Source: Sporosarcina globispora | GTDB taxonomy: Bacteria > Bacillota > Bacilli > Bacillales > Cytobacillaceae | Reading direction: 5' to 3' | Length of the DNA stretch: 64,000 nt | NCBI RefSeq assembly: GCF_001274725.1 | Contig: NZ_LGUF01000007.1 | Coordinates: 1,629,187-1,693,186, forward strand | Shown: positions 54,647 to 64,000 of the stretch, one piece after another | Layout of the letters: each line of letters begins with the position of its first letter | How positions within the stretch are numbered: position 1 is the stretch's first letter | The notes under the pieces: generated by a model | What the model was told of the DNA's origin: nothing | Databases searched by the model: none | Seen by the model: the letters and a program-made list of their open reading frames with translations, nothing else | Program-made: the position numbers and the translations under genes

Positions 54647-55105
54647 ATGAAGCTTGAAGATCCTAAAACAAATGAAATAAATGATATTGTAGCTGAATTA
54701 GAAAAAGACTTAAGATACATATCCGGCATAATCAAACAAAAGGGAAGGGAAATTCTAAGTGATTTCACAATCACCCCTCCTCAGTTTGTGGCATTGCAAT
54801 GGCTTTTTGAAGAAGGTGATATGACAATTGGTGAGCTTTCAAACAAAATGTATCTTGCATGCAGCACGACAACAGATCTTGTTGACCGAATGGAGAAAAA
54901 CACCCTTGTAAAGAGGGTGAAAGACCCAAATGACCGAAGAGTGGTCCGGATCCACTTACTTGAAGAAGGTGAGCGGATTATTGAAGAGGTTATTAAAAAA
55001 CGCCAGGACTATCTAAAAGAAGTTCTTAAAAATTCTTCACACAATGAGGTCTTGTTCTTAAAAGATAACTTAATGAAATTACACCATGATATGCGAGGAG
55101 AATGA
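54647..55105 (+). CDS. ysmB: MarR-family transcriptional regulator YsmB
   Basis: A 152-residue winged-helix protein: an N-terminal dimerisation helix, the recognition region [49 protein letters not shown] (the DxRxxR wing is clear) and a C-terminal dimer helix. Ligand and targets are unknown. Its stop lies 10 bp before the racE start, so the two are probably co-transcribed, as in B. subtilis. Confidence 0.92.
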   Translation: MKLEDPKTNEINDIVAELEKDLRYISGIIKQKGREILSDFTITPPQFVALQWLFEEGDMTIGELSNKMYLACSTTTDLVDRMEKNTLVKRVKDPNDRRVVRIHLLEEGERIIEEVIKKRQDYLKEVLKNSSHNEVLFLKDNLMKLHHDMRGE

Positions 55106-55115
55106 GGCGGTACTT

Positions 55116-55910
55116 TTGAAACAACCTATAGGAATTATTGACTCTGGAGTCGGAGGCTTAACAGTTGCAAAAGAAATCATGCGGCAGCTGCCTAATGAAG
55201 ATATCGTTTACCTTGGAGATACAGCACGATGCCCCTATGGGCCCCGGCCTGGTGGAGAGGTTAAATCTTTTACTTGGCGAATGACGGAATACCTGCTTGG
55301 CAAAAATATAAAAATGCTGGTCATTGCCTGCAATACTGCTACTGCAGTAGCCCTGGAAGAAATACGCAAGGAACTTCCGATACCGGTTATCGGTGTCATC
55401 TTCCCTGGAGCAAGAACAGCTATAAAGGTAACGAAAAATCATAAGATTGGTGTCATTGGAACAGAAGGCACTGTCAAAAGCAAGGCATATGAAAATGCAT
55501 TGATTCAGATAAACAGCAGGTCTGCCGTGCATAGTCTGGCATGCCCGAAATTTGTCCCCCTCGTAGAGAGTGGAGAATATGAAAGCTCTGTTGCCAAAAA
55601 AATTGTGGCAGAAACGCTTCAGCCTTTAAAAGGAAGAGGAATGGATACACTTATTCTGGGATGTACGCATTATCCTTTATTAGAACCGATTATTAAAAAT
55701 GTAATGGGAAAAGACGTAAAGGTCATCAGTTCGGGTGAGGAAACAGCAAGGGAAGCAAGTACCATTCTGCACCATCATGGCATGCTTAAAGCTGCGGCTG
55801 GGGCCCCCGAGTATAAATTTTTTACAACTGGCTCCACAGCCATATTTTCAAAAATTGCTTCAAAGTGGCTTGGATTCCCAGTGAATAATGCAGAAAAAAT
55901 TTCTCTTTAA
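55116..55910 (+). CDS. racE: Glutamate racemase
   Basis: Start TTG 55116 ([22 protein letters not shown]) is chosen; an earlier in-frame ATG at 55086 overlaps ysmB and has no proper RBS, whereas GAGGCGG sits just before the TTG. The 264-residue protein has the DSGVGGLTV motif and the catalytic cysteines in VIACNTATA and LGCTHYPLL. It supplies D-glutamate for peptidoglycan. Both racE and murI are used as symbols; position before gerM supports racE. Confidence 0.95.
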   Translation: MKQPIGIIDSGVGGLTVAKEIMRQLPNEDIVYLGDTARCPYGPRPGGEVKSFTWRMTEYLLGKNIKMLVIACNTATAVALEEIRKELPIPVIGVIFPGARTAIKVTKNHKIGVIGTEGTVKSKAYENALIQINSRSAVHSLACPKFVPLVESGEYESSVAKKIVAETLQPLKGRGMDTLILGCTHYPLLEPIIKNVMGKDVKVISSGEETAREASTILHHHGMLKAAAGAPEYKFFTTGSTAIFSKIASKWLGFPVNNAEKISL

Positions 55911-55916
55911 CAAACG

Positions 55917-55953
55917 CAAACACCTTCAGATTTTTTTCAGAAGGTGTTTTTTC
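55917..55953 (+). terminator. Intrinsic terminator after racE
   Basis: AACACCTTC pairs with GAAGGTGTT across a T-rich loop at 55918-55950, followed by TTTT. Confidence 0.88.
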
Positions 55954-56032
55954 TGTTTGGGATTACATTTTAAAAAAGCTTTGGTATGATGAAAAATGAA
56001 AGATAAAATAATTAGTTGAGTTGGTGATCAAT

Positions 56033-58174
56033 TTGCTGGCACAAGCCGAAAACTATCTGCAAAAATATTTTGGATATACCTCTTTCCGTCCAGGACAAAA
56101 AGAGATTATTCAAAATATCCTTGGACAAACCAATACTCTTGGCATTCTCCCAACCGGAGGCGGTAAGTCAATCTGCTTCCAAATACCCGCACTTGTACTC
56201 CCCGGAACGGCCATTGTAATTTCTCCGTTAATATCCCTGATGAAGGATCAAGTAGATGCCCTTAATCTTGCCGGCATCCCGGCTGCTTTTATCAACAGCA
56301 CATTGTCTTCATATGAGTATCAGCATATTGTGGCTGGAGTACAAAATGGTGAGTATAAACTCGTGTATGTGGCACCGGAACGTTTTGGCTCCATGGCCTT
56401 TTTGGAATTATTAAACGATATACCTATCAGCGCAATCGTCTTTGATGAAGCACACTGTATTTCTCAATGGGGGCATGACTTCAGGCCAAGTTATCGCTCC
56501 GTTGTCGCAGAGCTTAACAATTTGAACCAGAAGCCTGTGATTGCCGCATTGACAGCGACAGCAACACGGGATGTTGCAGATGATATTCGCAGGCTTTTAA
56601 GCATAGAAGAGGAAAATACGTTTATTACTGGTTTTGCAAGGGAGAACCTATCTTTTCACGTTATGAAAGGTGTTAACAAAAGGGACTTTATATTGCAGAC
56701 CATAAAGAAACATAAAAATGAAGCTGGGATTATATATACTTCAAGCCGCAAGGAAACGGACCAGCTGTACCAATTTTTAAAAGGCAAGAACTGCTCAGCT
56801 GCCAAATATCATGCAGGTTTAAAGGAAGAAGAAAGAAAAGAAGCACAGGATGCTTTTGTATACGATGAATCAGAAATTATGGTTGCAACAAATGCTTTCG
56901 GAATGGGGATTGATAAATCCAATGTCAGATATGTCATCCATTATAATCTTCCGCGGAACGTAGAAGCTTATTATCAGGAAGCGGGAAGGGCAGGCAGAGA
57001 TGGCACGGATAGCATATGCTATCTGCTGTTTGCTCCTCAGGATATCCAGCTGCAGAAGTTTTTGATTGAGGAGAGCAGTCTGGATCCTCAGAAAATAGAT
57101 CAGGAATACAGCAAGCTTAAGGATATGGTTAATTACTGCCATACAGAAAAATGCCTTCAGTCCTATATTATAGAATATTTTGATGAAGATGCTGAATCTA
57201 TTCAATGCGGTAAATGCAGCAGCTGCCTGGACGAACGGAAAAGCATAGATATCACTCAGGAAGCTTTAATGATTTTTTCATGCATTAAGCGAATGGGAGA
57301 AAGATTTGGCGTTACTTTAACAGCCCAGGTTTTGAAAGGGTCAAATAATAAGAGAATCCGCGAAATGAATTTTAATAAACTTTCAACATTTGGATTGATG
57401 AAAAACCGCAAAGAAAAAGAGATTGCTGATATGATAAATTATCTGCTGGCTGAGGACTATCTGATTTTAACAGATGGAAAATATCCGACAGTAAAGCTGT
57501 CGGCCAAGGCTGTTCCAGTTTTGAAAGGGCAGAAAAGAATATACATGAAAATAAATGAGCCTGGACCTGTTCAGGAAACGGAAGAAAACAATGAACTCTT
57601 CGAAATGCTGAGAAAGCTCAGGAAAAAGATTTCAGATGAGGAAAACGTCCCTCCATTTGTAGTATTTGCTGATACGGCACTAAAAGAAATGAGCCGCTAT
57701 TTTCCCGTCAGCAAGGACATGATGCTGAATATAAAAGGTGTGGGTCAAATGAAGTTTGATAAGTATGGGGAATATTTTATCCAGGCTATCAAAGAATTTG
57801 CCGACAAACATAACATTTCCCCCAGGCCGGCAGCAGAAATGCAGTCAAGGACAGAGGAACCAATAGATGATCGTCCAAGCTACCAGGTTTCTTTTGACTA
57901 TTTTATTGATGGGGTTACAATAAAGGACATAGCTAAAAAGCGCAACTTTTCACCTATAACGATTCAGGAGCACATATTGCGCTCTATTAAAGAAGGCAAT
58001 GCAATCGACTGGTTAGGTGTTTTCAATGAAACAGAAGAAGAGCTCGTTTTACAGGCAGCCGATAAAGTTGGAAGAGACAAGCTTAAACCAATTAAAGAAG
58101 AACTTCCGGAAGAAATAGACTATTTTAAAATCAAAGCAATCCTAGTAAAAAATGAACTGCAGGAACAAGCATGA
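56033..58174 (+). CDS. recQ: ATP-dependent DNA helicase RecQ
   Basis: TTG 56033 is preferred because GGTGATC, complementary to the 16S 3' end, sits just before it; TTG 56021 and GTG 56024 in the same frame are alternatives. The protein has about 713 residues. It shows motif 0 (YFGYTSFRPGQKEII), Walker A LPTGGGKSICFQ, DEAH plus the aromatic-rich loop FDEAHCISQWGHDFRPSY, a Zn-binding RQC (CHTEKCLQSYI...CGKCSSCLD), HRDC (VFADTALKEMSRYFP...IKGVGQMKFDKYGEYF) and a C-terminal helix-turn-helix (VTIKDIAKKRNFSPITIQEHI). It acts in repair and fork restart. In B. subtilis I recall racE followed directly by gerM, so recQ here looks inserted or relocated. Confidence 0.9.
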   Translation: MLAQAENYLQKYFGYTSFRPGQKEIIQNILGQTNTLGILPTGGGKSICFQIPALVLPGTAIVISPLISLMKDQVDALNLAGIPAAFINSTLSSYEYQHIVAGVQNGEYKLVYVAPERFGSMAFLELLNDIPISAIVFDEAHCISQWGHDFRPSYRSVVAELNNLNQKPVIAALTATATRDVADDIRRLLSIEEENTFITGFARENLSFHVMKGVNKRDFILQTIKKHKNEAGIIYTSSRKETDQLYQFLKGKNCSAAKYHAGLKEEERKEAQDAFVYDESEIMVATNAFGMGIDKSNVRYVIHYNLPRNVEAYYQEAGRAGRDGTDSICYLLFAPQDIQLQKFLIEESSLDPQKIDQEYSKLKDMVNYCHTEKCLQSYIIEYFDEDAESIQCGKCSSCLDERKSIDITQEALMIFSCIKRMGERFGVTLTAQVLKGSNNKRIREMNFNKLSTFGLMKNRKEKEIADMINYLLAEDYLILTDGKYPTVKLSAKAVPVLKGQKRIYMKINEPGPVQETEENNELFEMLRKLRKKISDEENVPPFVVFADTALKEMSRYFPVSKDMMLNIKGVGQMKFDKYGEYFIQAIKEFADKHNISPRPAAEMQSRTEEPIDDRPSYQVSFDYFIDGVTIKDIAKKRNFSPITIQEHILRSIKEGNAIDWLGVFNETEEELVLQAADKVGRDKLKPIKEELPEEIDYFKIKAILVKNELQEQA

Positions 58175-58175
58175 T

Positions 58176-58203
58176 AGAGAAGCTCCTTTGGGGCTTCTTT
58201 TCT
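58176..58203 (+). terminator. Intrinsic terminator after recQ
   Basis: GAAGCTCC (58179-58186) pairs with GGGGCTTC (58190-58197), followed by TTTTCT. Confidence 0.8.
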
Positions 58204-58223
58204 ATGAAAGATAAGAGAATTTG

Positions 58224-58358
58224 AACGTCGATAACTGCCTAGCTCCACAAGGAACGCTTCGACAGCTTTATCATCGCACGACTAAAAGCGCAAGCTTTTA
58301 GGAGGAGCGCCTACCCCCTCGAGATGTCGGGGGTGGGCAAGGCGCTTCCGCTTTTCCT
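58224..58358 (+). repeat. Dispersed hairpin repeat between recQ and gerM (about 135 bp)
   Basis: The head is ACGTCGATAACTGCCTAGCT and the tail GTCGGGGGTGGGCAAGGCGC then TTCCGCTTTTCC. The centre is unlike that of other copies and contains its own palindromes: AAAAGCGCAAGCTTTT and GGAGCGCCTACCCCC facing the tail GGGGGTGGGCAAGGCGC. The ends are conserved and the core is variable. Confidence 0.8.
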
Positions 58359-58472
58359 TTCTGTTTGTCCAAATTTGTCAAAAATCTATTAACACTTTTA
58401 TCCCAAAAGACGGTCTAAATTACAGATAGGCTCGTATACATGTAGTACAAACTGTCTCAGGGGGGATTATGT

Positions 58473-59540
58473 ATGTCTATAAATAAAAAAACGTCTATAG
58501 TGTCAGCTGTGCTGGTATCATCTGTTTTATTATCAGGCTGCGGATTGTTTGGAAGCCAGGGGAAAGAAAAGGTCGATCCGCCAAAAGCAGTATCTTATAC
58601 CGATGAAGGCGAAAGTGTTGCCGAAGAAATAACTGGAAAAGAAACAGCCGAAAATGAAGAGGGTGTTACGGCAAATCTTAAAACAGAGCTTTACTTGATT
58701 GATAAGAATGGGTATGTCGTTCCTGCGACAATTGATCTTCCAAAAACCAATTCAGTTGCTGCACAGGCATTAGAGTACCTGGTAGAAAACGGGCCTGTTA
58801 CAGAGCTTCTTCCTAATGATTTCCGTGCAGTCCTTCCGGCTGATACAAAAGTTTCTGTAAATATTAAAGATAAAGTTGCAACCGTCGATTTTTCAAAAGA
58901 GTTTCAGGAATATGCTCCAGAAGATGAAAAGAAAATTCTCCAATCAGTTACGTGGACGCTTACACAATTTGATTCCATTGACAAAGTTAAGCTGACATTA
59001 AACGGACATGAATTAAAAGAGATGCCTGTGAATGGCACTCCGGTTAGTTCGGCGCTAAGCAGAGCCAATGGAATAAACATGGATACAACGGAAGTAGTGG
59101 ATATCACTAATACGAAGCCGGTTACCGTTTATTATCTGGGCGGGGATGAAGAAAACTATTATTACGTGCCTGTCACCAAGCGTGTCAGCAATGACATGGA
59201 CAATAAAGTTGAAGCGGTTGTATCCGAACTGATAAAAGGGCCGAACTATGCTTCCAATCTCGTGACAGACTTCCTGCCGGATGTAGAGCTGCTTGAAGCT
59301 CCAAAAATTGAAGAAGGAAAAGTCACATTGAACTTCAATGAGAATGTTTTCAGCAGCTTCGAAGAAAAAATGATTTCCAAGCATTTGCTGAATGCACTTG
59401 TCCTTTCACTGACAGAACAAAAGGGCATCGAAAGCGTGGCTGTCACAGTCGATGGCAAAGCAGAGATTGTCAATGAAGATGGCCAAAAACTATCTGAGCC
59501 TGTAACCCGTCCTGAAAATGTGAATACAGGAAGTTTTTAA
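58473..59540 (+). CDS. gerM: Spore germination lipoprotein GerM
   Basis: A 355-residue protein with a lipoprotein signal (MSINKKTSIVSAVLVSSVLLSGC; lipobox LLSGC, lipidated C23) and two GerMN domains (about 80-185 and 225-330), each with a pattern like KVSVNIKDKVATVDFSKEF. GerM is made in the mother cell and helps the SpoIIIA-SpoIIQ assembly and cortex formation. RBS AGGGGGGAT. Position before rph as in B. subtilis. Confidence 0.94.
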   Translation: MSINKKTSIVSAVLVSSVLLSGCGLFGSQGKEKVDPPKAVSYTDEGESVAEEITGKETAENEEGVTANLKTELYLIDKNGYVVPATIDLPKTNSVAAQALEYLVENGPVTELLPNDFRAVLPADTKVSVNIKDKVATVDFSKEFQEYAPEDEKKILQSVTWTLTQFDSIDKVKLTLNGHELKEMPVNGTPVSSALSRANGINMDTTEVVDITNTKPVTVYYLGGDEENYYYVPVTKRVSNDMDNKVEAVVSELIKGPNYASNLVTDFLPDVELLEAPKIEEGKVTLNFNENVFSSFEEKMISKHLLNALVLSLTEQKGIESVAVTVDGKAEIVNEDGQKLSEPVTRPENVNTGSF

Positions 59541-59574
59541 TAGAGCAGATTTTGTTATACTATATAGTAACAGG

Positions 59575-59611
59575 AAAAAGAGGTTGGCATTTAATGCCGC
59601 CTCTTCTTTGT
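59575..59611 (+). terminator. Intrinsic terminator after gerM
   Basis: AAGAGG (59578-59583) and GGCAT (59586-59590) pair with ATGCC (59594-59598) and CCTCTT (59600-59605), followed by CTTTG. Confidence 0.75.
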
Positions 59612-59703
59612 TGGTAAAATGAAGCCTGGACAAAAACATACTAAGGGCGATGCCCTGGTTAAATAATTTTTTTAACATATGCAAAAGAAGGGGGAATCAG
59701 CTT

Positions 59704-60474
59704 ATGCGTGCAGATGGACGTGAACCTAAGCAGCTTAGGCCTATACATATTGAAACAGATTATTTAAAGCATCCTGAGGGCTCTGTCCTCATAACGGTGG
59801 GAGACACGAAGGTGATTTGTACAGCAAGCATCGATGAGAGGGTCCCTCCTTTTATGAGGGGACAGGGGAAAGGCTGGATAACAGCTGAATATTCCATGCT
59901 TCCAAGAGCAACAGAGCAGAGAAATATCAGGGAATCAGCAAAAGGGAAAATTTCAGGGAGAACAATGGAAATTCAGCGCCTGATCGGCCGTGCTCTCCGT
60001 GCAGTGGTGGATCTTGATGCACTTGGCGAAAGAACGGTTTGGCTTGATTGTGACGTAATCCAGGCGGATGGAGGGACCCGGACAGCATCCATTACCGGAG
60101 CCTTTATTGCTATGGCGCAGGCGATGGATAAGCTGTACAGCAGCAAGAAGCTTACTCACTATCCAATCAATGATTTCCTAGCTGCCACAAGCGTGGGAAT
60201 TCTTAAGAACAAGCAGGCTGTAGTGGATTTAAATTATATTGAAGACTCCTCTGCTGAAGTAGATATGAATGTCGTTATGACTGGCAGCGGTGAGTTTGTG
60301 GAGCTTCAGGGAACCGGTGAAGAAGCGACTTTTTCTTATACCCAGCTGCAGGAAATGCTGAGTGCTGCTCAGGAAGGGATTTCAGAGCTGTTTGAGCTTC
60401 AAAAGGCTGCACTCGGAGAGAAAATCACAGAACACATTCACAGCAAAAGAGAAAAGCTGGGGGGGAGGGCATAG
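59704..60474 (+). CDS. rph: Ribonuclease PH
   Basis: Start ATG 59704 ([27 protein letters not shown]) follows AAGGGGGAA; a frame extension to 59650 lacks support. The 256-residue phosphorolytic exoribonuclease has [31 protein letters not shown] and [20 protein letters not shown]. It trims tRNA 3' ends as a hexamer. Its stop is one base before rdgB. Confidence 0.96.
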   Translation: MRADGREPKQLRPIHIETDYLKHPEGSVLITVGDTKVICTASIDERVPPFMRGQGKGWITAEYSMLPRATEQRNIRESAKGKISGRTMEIQRLIGRALRAVVDLDALGERTVWLDCDVIQADGGTRTASITGAFIAMAQAMDKLYSSKKLTHYPINDFLAATSVGILKNKQAVVDLNYIEDSSAEVDMNVVMTGSGEFVELQGTGEEATFSYTQLQEMLSAAQEGISELFELQKAALGEKITEHIHSKREKLGGRA

Positions 60475-60475
60475 C

Positions 60476-61087
60476 ATGCAGGAAGTCATTATCGCTACTA
60501 AAAACGCAGGTAAAGCGAGAGAGTTTGAACGGATGTTCAAGCCTCTTGGGTATGAGGTTAAAACGCTGCTGGATTATCCGGATTTTCAGGATGTAGAGGA
60601 AACAGGAAGCACATTTGAAGAGAATGCCATTCTTAAAGCAGAAGCTGTTTCTAAAGCTTTTGAAAGAATGGTAATTGCCGATGATTCAGGGTTGATCATT
60701 GATGCGCTGGGTGGAAAGCCAGGTATTTATTCCGCCCGCTACGCAGGCGAAGAAAAAAATGATCAGAAAAACATGGATAAAGTTCTCGATGAGCTGGAAA
60801 ATGTTCCGGATAATAAGCGACAGGCGCGATTCTACTGTGCTCTTGCAATCGCTGCTCCCGGAAAAGCGACTGAAACAGTTGCAGGAACTTGCGAAGGCTA
60901 TATTTTAAGAGAAAAACGAGGGACTTATGGATTTGGCTATGATCCTATTTTCTTTGCAGAAGCAAAAGACAAAGCAATGGCTGAATTAATGCCGGAGGAA
61001 AAAAGCCAGATCAGCCATAGAGCGAATGCGCTTAAAAAGCTGGAGGAGCTGCTTCCTTTTTTCCTGGCGGAAGCTGAGAACTCATGA
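60476..61087 (+). CDS. rdgB: XTP/dITP (non-canonical purine NTP) pyrophosphatase
   Basis: Start ATG 60476 ([21 protein letters not shown]) follows GGGGGAGGG. The 203-residue Ham1-type enzyme has the TKNAGK nucleotide motif, [21 protein letters not shown] with the catalytic acidic residue, and GYDPIFF. It removes XTP, ITP and dITP from the pool (B. subtilis YsnA). It overlaps ysnB by 4 bp (ATGA); rph-rdgB-ysnB is a tight operon. Confidence 0.95.
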   Translation: MQEVIIATKNAGKAREFERMFKPLGYEVKTLLDYPDFQDVEETGSTFEENAILKAEAVSKAFERMVIADDSGLIIDALGGKPGIYSARYAGEEKNDQKNMDKVLDELENVPDNKRQARFYCALAIAAPGKATETVAGTCEGYILREKRGTYGFGYDPIFFAEAKDKAMAELMPEEKSQISHRANALKKLEELLPFFLAEAENS

Positions 61088-61602
61088 AAGTTCTGATTGT
61101 CAGTGATAGCCATGGATTAACCTCTGAACTCAGTCAAATTCGTGATATGCATCCTAATATGGATTTGATGATTCACTGCGGAGATTCTGAGCTTCAAGCT
61201 GATCATGAATCATTAAAAGGCTATGCAGCTGTAAGAGGAAATTGCGACTTTGAGGCAGCATTTCCGGAGGATAGAATAGAAGAGGCTGGGGGACTGCGCT
61301 TTTTCGTCACACACGGCCATAGATATTCCGTAAAGTCTACTTTAATGAATCTGTCATACAGGGCACGTGAATTGAAAGCAGATATCGTATGTTTTGGCCA
61401 TTCACATGGTTTGGGTACTGAAATGTCTGATGGGATTTTATTTATCAACCCTGGCAGTATACGGCTGCCAAGAGGAAGAACCGAAAAGACATATATCATA
61501 CTGGAAATTCGGGAAAAAGGTGTTACACTGGATGTGTATGACATATCTGATGGAAAGATTCCTGAGCTTACACAAAAATTTTTACTGGTAAAAGGCCATT
61601 AA
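61084..61602 (+). CDS. ysnB: Metallophosphoesterase YsnB (YfcE/MJ0936 family)
   Basis: A 172-residue calcineurin-like phosphoesterase with all metal motifs: SDSHG (residues 7-11), HCGDSE, RGNCD, VTHGH and FGHSHG. Small members of this group hydrolyse phosphodiesters in vitro; the physiological substrate is unknown. Start ATG 61084 overlaps the rdgB stop. A short hairpin (GAGGGAAG/CTTCCCTC, 61619-61639) follows. Confidence 0.92.
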   Translation: MKVLIVSDSHGLTSELSQIRDMHPNMDLMIHCGDSELQADHESLKGYAAVRGNCDFEAAFPEDRIEEAGGLRFFVTHGHRYSVKSTLMNLSYRARELKADIVCFGHSHGLGTEMSDGILFINPGSIRLPRGRTEKTYIILEIREKGVTLDVYDISDGKIPELTQKFLLVKGH

Positions 61603-61666
61603 TTTGAATATAATAACTGAGGGAAGCCAGTCTTCCCTCGCTAAAATAAAAATATTTTATAAAGTG

Positions 61667-61695
61667 TTGACTTCTGATCATTTGTCTAATATAAT
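61667..61695 (+). promoter_or_regulatory. Promoter of tRNA-Arg
   Basis: TTGACT (61667-61672), 17 bp, TATAAT (61690-61695), about 50 bp before the mature tRNA. Confidence 0.8.
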
Positions 61696-61746
61696 AAATC
61701 TTGTCGTTGAGATAATTAATCTCAATCAAGTAAAATAATTCAATAT

Positions 61747-61823
<77 letters not shown>

Positions 61824-61861
61824 TTTACACATCTGGCAACACTACATATCTTACCGAATTT

Positions 61862-61890
61862 TTACTCACCATTTTGGTGGGTTTTTTTGT
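61862..61890 (+). terminator. Intrinsic terminator after tRNA-Arg
   Basis: ACTCACC pairs with GGTGGGT around ATTTT (about 61864-61882), followed by a T run. Confidence 0.85.
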
Positions 61891-62048
61891 TTTTATTTTG
61901 GCACTAAATTGCAGGGGCCTGAGATAAGCGATCAGTATTTAAACCAATTATTAAACCTCTATTCTTTAAAAAATTCGTTGCTGCATCACTTAATCTAATA
62001 AAAATATTTAAATTTTTTTTGTCCTAAGGAATGTGAATATATCAACAA

Positions 62049-62137
62049 TGTAAGCGGATACAGAAAAACAGACTAATCTAAATTATCAAATAATTCACAA
62101 AAAGGGTGTTGACGGCTGATAAAAATGGGCGTAAGAT
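62049..62137 (+). promoter_or_regulatory. ilv-leu promoter with upstream cre and CodY-like box
   Basis: TTGACG (62109-62114), 17 bp, TAAGAT (62132-62137); start near 62144. Upstream, TGTAAGCGGATACA (62049-62062) matches cre TGWAANCGNTNWCA at all but one defined position, centred near -89. That agrees with the upstream cre through which CcpA activates ilv-leu in B. subtilis. AATTATCAAATAATT (62081-62095) matches the CodY motif AATTTTCWGAAAATT with three mismatches. The stretch 61890-62048 shows nothing else. Confidence 0.65.
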
Positions 62138-62319
62138 AGTCCTCAATATAAGAAATTCACAACATTAAGTTAAATAGAATTATAACCTGCATCTAAGTGA
62201 AATCTCACTCTCAATATGAATTTTGGATTTTTTTAACTTATTAATTCAGTGGTTTAAAGCGTTAGTGTTTTAAGGGGTTTAACTCCAAATAGGAAAAGCG
62301 TAGAAGAGGATAAGTAGTT

Positions 62320-62600
62320 TTATGACAGGACATTCACAGAGAGCCGGAGATGCTGAAAACCGGCAATGCCCTCATAAAATGAACTCACCTCTGAGCGCAG
62401 TCCTGAAAAAGGATCGACTAGGGGCTGCCGGGTGTTCTACACCCGTTATCAAAACGAATAGCATTCTGCTGTTCATGAGTGCACGCATCAAAAGCGTGAA
62501 TCAGGGTGGTACCGTGGAACAGGTTATCAAAGCCTTTTCATCCCTTATACCTACAATCGATAGGTGTCTTTAGGGATGGAAGGGCTTTTTATATTGGAGT
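62320..62600 (+). ncRNA. T-box riboswitch of the ilv-leu operon (Leu, specifier CTC)
   Basis: The T-box core AGGGTGGTACCGTGG is at 62503-62517. CTC (62383-62385) sits at the specifier position in ATGAACTCACCTCTGAG, coding for leucine as in B. subtilis ilvB. The terminator pairs AAAGCC-TTTTCATCCCT with AGGGATGG-AAGGGCTTT (62529-62593) before a T run. Total leader is about 480 nt from the predicted start. A frame at 62322-62573 is not a gene. Confidence 0.92.
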
Positions 62601-62627
62601 TTATAAAAATGAGGAGGTTATCAACAA

Positions 62628-64000
62628 ATGCTGCAGGAAGCTGCCTTAACAGAAACAAAAACGGAGACTCATCCTGTCACCGGTGCTGATCTGTTATTAA
62701 GAGCCTTGGAGAAAGAAACCGTTGAAGTGATTTTTGGTTATCCGGGAGGAGCTGTTCTTCCAATCTACGACAAACTGTATCATTCAAAGATTCTTCATGT
62801 GCTGCCGCGTCATGAACAGGGAGGAATTCATGCTGCCGAAGGATATGCCCGAATCTCTGGAAAGCCGGGTGTTGTCATTGCCACTTCAGGACCAGGGGCC
62901 ACAAATATTGTTACCGGGCTTGCAGACGCAATGATGGATTCACTTCCTCTGATTGTTTTTACAGGCCAGGTGGCAACAGGAGTCATTGGATCGGATGCCT
63001 TTCAGGAGGCAGATATTCTGGGGATAACCACTCCAATTACAAAATACAATTACCAGGTCCGCAGCATTGAAGATATCCCGAGAATCGTGAAGGAAGCTTT
63101 CTATATAGCTTCAACCGGCAGGCCGGGGCCCGTGCTGATCGATATCCCTAAAGACATCGCAGCGGGAGTCTCAGTTCAGCCCGAAGCAGAAAAGGAAGTA
63201 AACCTGCCGGGATATCAGCCAACATTAAAACCAAATTATCTGCAAGTAAGGAAATTAACTGAAGCCGTAAGCAGATCGAAAAAGCCTGTCATATTGGCTG
63301 GAGCTGGCGTGCTTCATGGAAGAGCATCAAAAGAATTAAAAGAATATGCAGAGCAGCAGCAGATTCCTGTCATTCACACACTTCTAGGTCTCGGAGGGTT
63401 TCCGGCAAATCATCCATTATTCATTGGAATGGCTGGGATGCATGGGTGTTATGCAGCTAATATGGGGCTGACAGAATGTGACTTGCTGATAAATATTGGA
63501 GCCCGTTTTGATGATAGATTAACTGGAAACCTGCAGCATTTTGCACCACATGCAGCAGTCGCCCATATTGATATTGACCCAGCTGAAATTGGCAAGAACG
63601 TTCCAACTTCCATTCCGATTGTGGCAGATGCAAAAGAAGCCCTAGATCAGCTGATTCTGCAGGATGGAAAACCGCCGGCCCATAAAGAATGGATGGAAAC
63701 CATCATGAGATGGCAGGAGGAATATCCATATTTCTATGATAAAGAATCAGCAGGATTGAAACCCCAGAAGGTAATGGAAATGCTTCATTCAAAAACAGAT
63801 GGGAATGCCATTGTCGTAACAGACGTAGGACAGCATCAGATGTGGGCAGCCCAATACTACCGCTTTAATAATGCAGACAAATGGGTAACTTCTGGAGGGC
63901 TTGGAACAATGGGATTTGGTTTTCCTGCAAGCATCGGCGCTCAGCTGGCTGACCCGGAAGCATGCGTACTCGCTATTTGCGGAGATGGCGGTTTCCAGAT
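62628..64000 (+). CDS. ilvB: Acetolactate synthase large subunit, N-terminal part (runs off window)
   Basis: ATG 62628 follows GAGGAGG and the frame stays open to the window edge (about 457 codons). The N-terminal ThDP-binding domain has [12 protein letters not shown] and the catalytic glutamate in [17 protein letters not shown], then [19 protein letters not shown] and the FAD/central domain ([35 protein letters not shown]). It ends inside the ThDP/Mg motif GDGGFQ. It makes acetolactate from pyruvate, the first common step of branched-chain amino acid synthesis. It is controlled by the Leu T-box and probably by CodY and CcpA. Confidence 0.97.
   Translation, partial: MLQEAALTETKTETHPVTGADLLLRALEKETVEVIFGYPGGAVLPIYDKLYHSKILHVLPRHEQGGIHAAEGYARISGKPGVVIATSGPGATNIVTGLADAMMDSLPLIVFTGQVATGVIGSDAFQEADILGITTPITKYNYQVRSIEDIPRIVKEAFYIASTGRPGPVLIDIPKDIAAGVSVQPEAEKEVNLPGYQPTLKPNYLQVRKLTEAVSRSKKPVILAGAGVLHGRASKELKEYAEQQQIPVIHTLLGLGGFPANHPLFIGMAGMHGCYAANMGLTECDLLINIGARFDDRLTGNLQHFAPHAAVAHIDIDPAEIGKNVPTSIPIVADAKEALDQLILQDGKPPAHKEWMETIMRWQEEYPYFYDKESAGLKPQKVMEMLHSKTDGNAIVVTDVGQHQMWAAQYYRFNNADKWVTSGGLGTMGFGFPASIGAQLADPEACVLAICGDGGFQ

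Noticed and set aside
62322-62573. Coding frame before ilvB
   Set aside because: It coincides with the Leu T-box leader.

Overview
This window is a collinear stretch of core chromosome from a spore-forming member of the Bacillaceae. Gene content and order follow the Bacillus subtilis mdh-phoPR-polA-...-ilvB region closely. Spore genes (ytaF, ytxC, sspI, gerE, gerM), T-box and L-box leaders, SigW promoters and moderate A+T content all fit. It is not B. subtilis itself: it carries hflK/hflC, a MaoC-type dehydratase, a DedA-like protein, a dimeric-type dUTPase and a RecQ helicase at places where I recall no B. subtilis counterpart, and it has its own dispersed repeats. Something like Cytobacillus, Mesobacillus or Neobacillus is plausible, but that is inference. 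No prophage, plasmid, transposase, CRISPR array or defence island is visible.

Layout. 1-6.1 kb: end of mdh, a MaoC-type gene with a perfect cre, phoPR, and hflKC behind a perfect SigW promoter. 6.2-13.1 kb: polA, mutM, ytaF, coaE, gapB (CcpN-like boxes) and speD (structured leader). 13.2-17.7 kb: a hypothetical gene, nrdR, dnaB, dnaI, ytxC. 17.7-21.7 kb: thrS with a Thr T-box, then infC-rpmI-rplT with an L20 leader. 22-26.5 kb: ysdA, a DedA-like gene, ysdB (SigW), a dUTPase, ysdC, sspI, ysgA. 26.5-30.6 kb: pheST with a T-box that has a dispersed repeat inserted in it. 30.8-37.5 kb: rnhC, zapA, cvpA/yshB, polX, mutS2, yshE and a 27-codon ORF. 38-43.9 kb: the fatty-acid module lcfA, fadR, fadB, etfB, etfA and trxA, with a perfect FadR operator. 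44.2-51.9 kb: uvrC, lysC with a lysine riboswitch, yslB, sdhCAB. 52-53.5 kb: about 31 copies of a 52-bp tandem repeat. 53.6-61.6 kb: ysmA, gerE, ysmB, racE, recQ, gerM, rph, rdgB, ysnB. 61.7-64 kb: tRNA-Arg and the start of the ilv-leu operon (cre, CodY-like box, Leu T-box, ilvB running off the window).

The genes form short operons for phosphate sensing, replication initiation and restart (dnaB-dnaI), translation (thrS, infC operon, pheST), DNA repair (polA-mutM, polX-mutS2, uvrC, recQ), beta-oxidation with electron transfer to the respiratory chain (lcfA-fadR-fadB-etfBA), and the TCA cycle (mdh, sdhCAB). Many carry recognisable cis-regulation: three T-boxes, an L-box, an L20 leader, cre, CcpN-like and FadR sites, and SigW and SigK promoters.

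The least ordinary features are: a family of hairpin-forming dispersed intergenic repeats (at least eight whole or partial copies), two of which lie inside regulatory leaders (pheS T-box, infC); the 1.56-kb 52-bp tandem array with nested hairpins and higher-order structure; an unassigned structured leader before speD; a 17-bp perfect hairpin in the fadR 5' UTR; and a terminator-like hairpin directly before sdhC. I found no clearly new multi-gene system.
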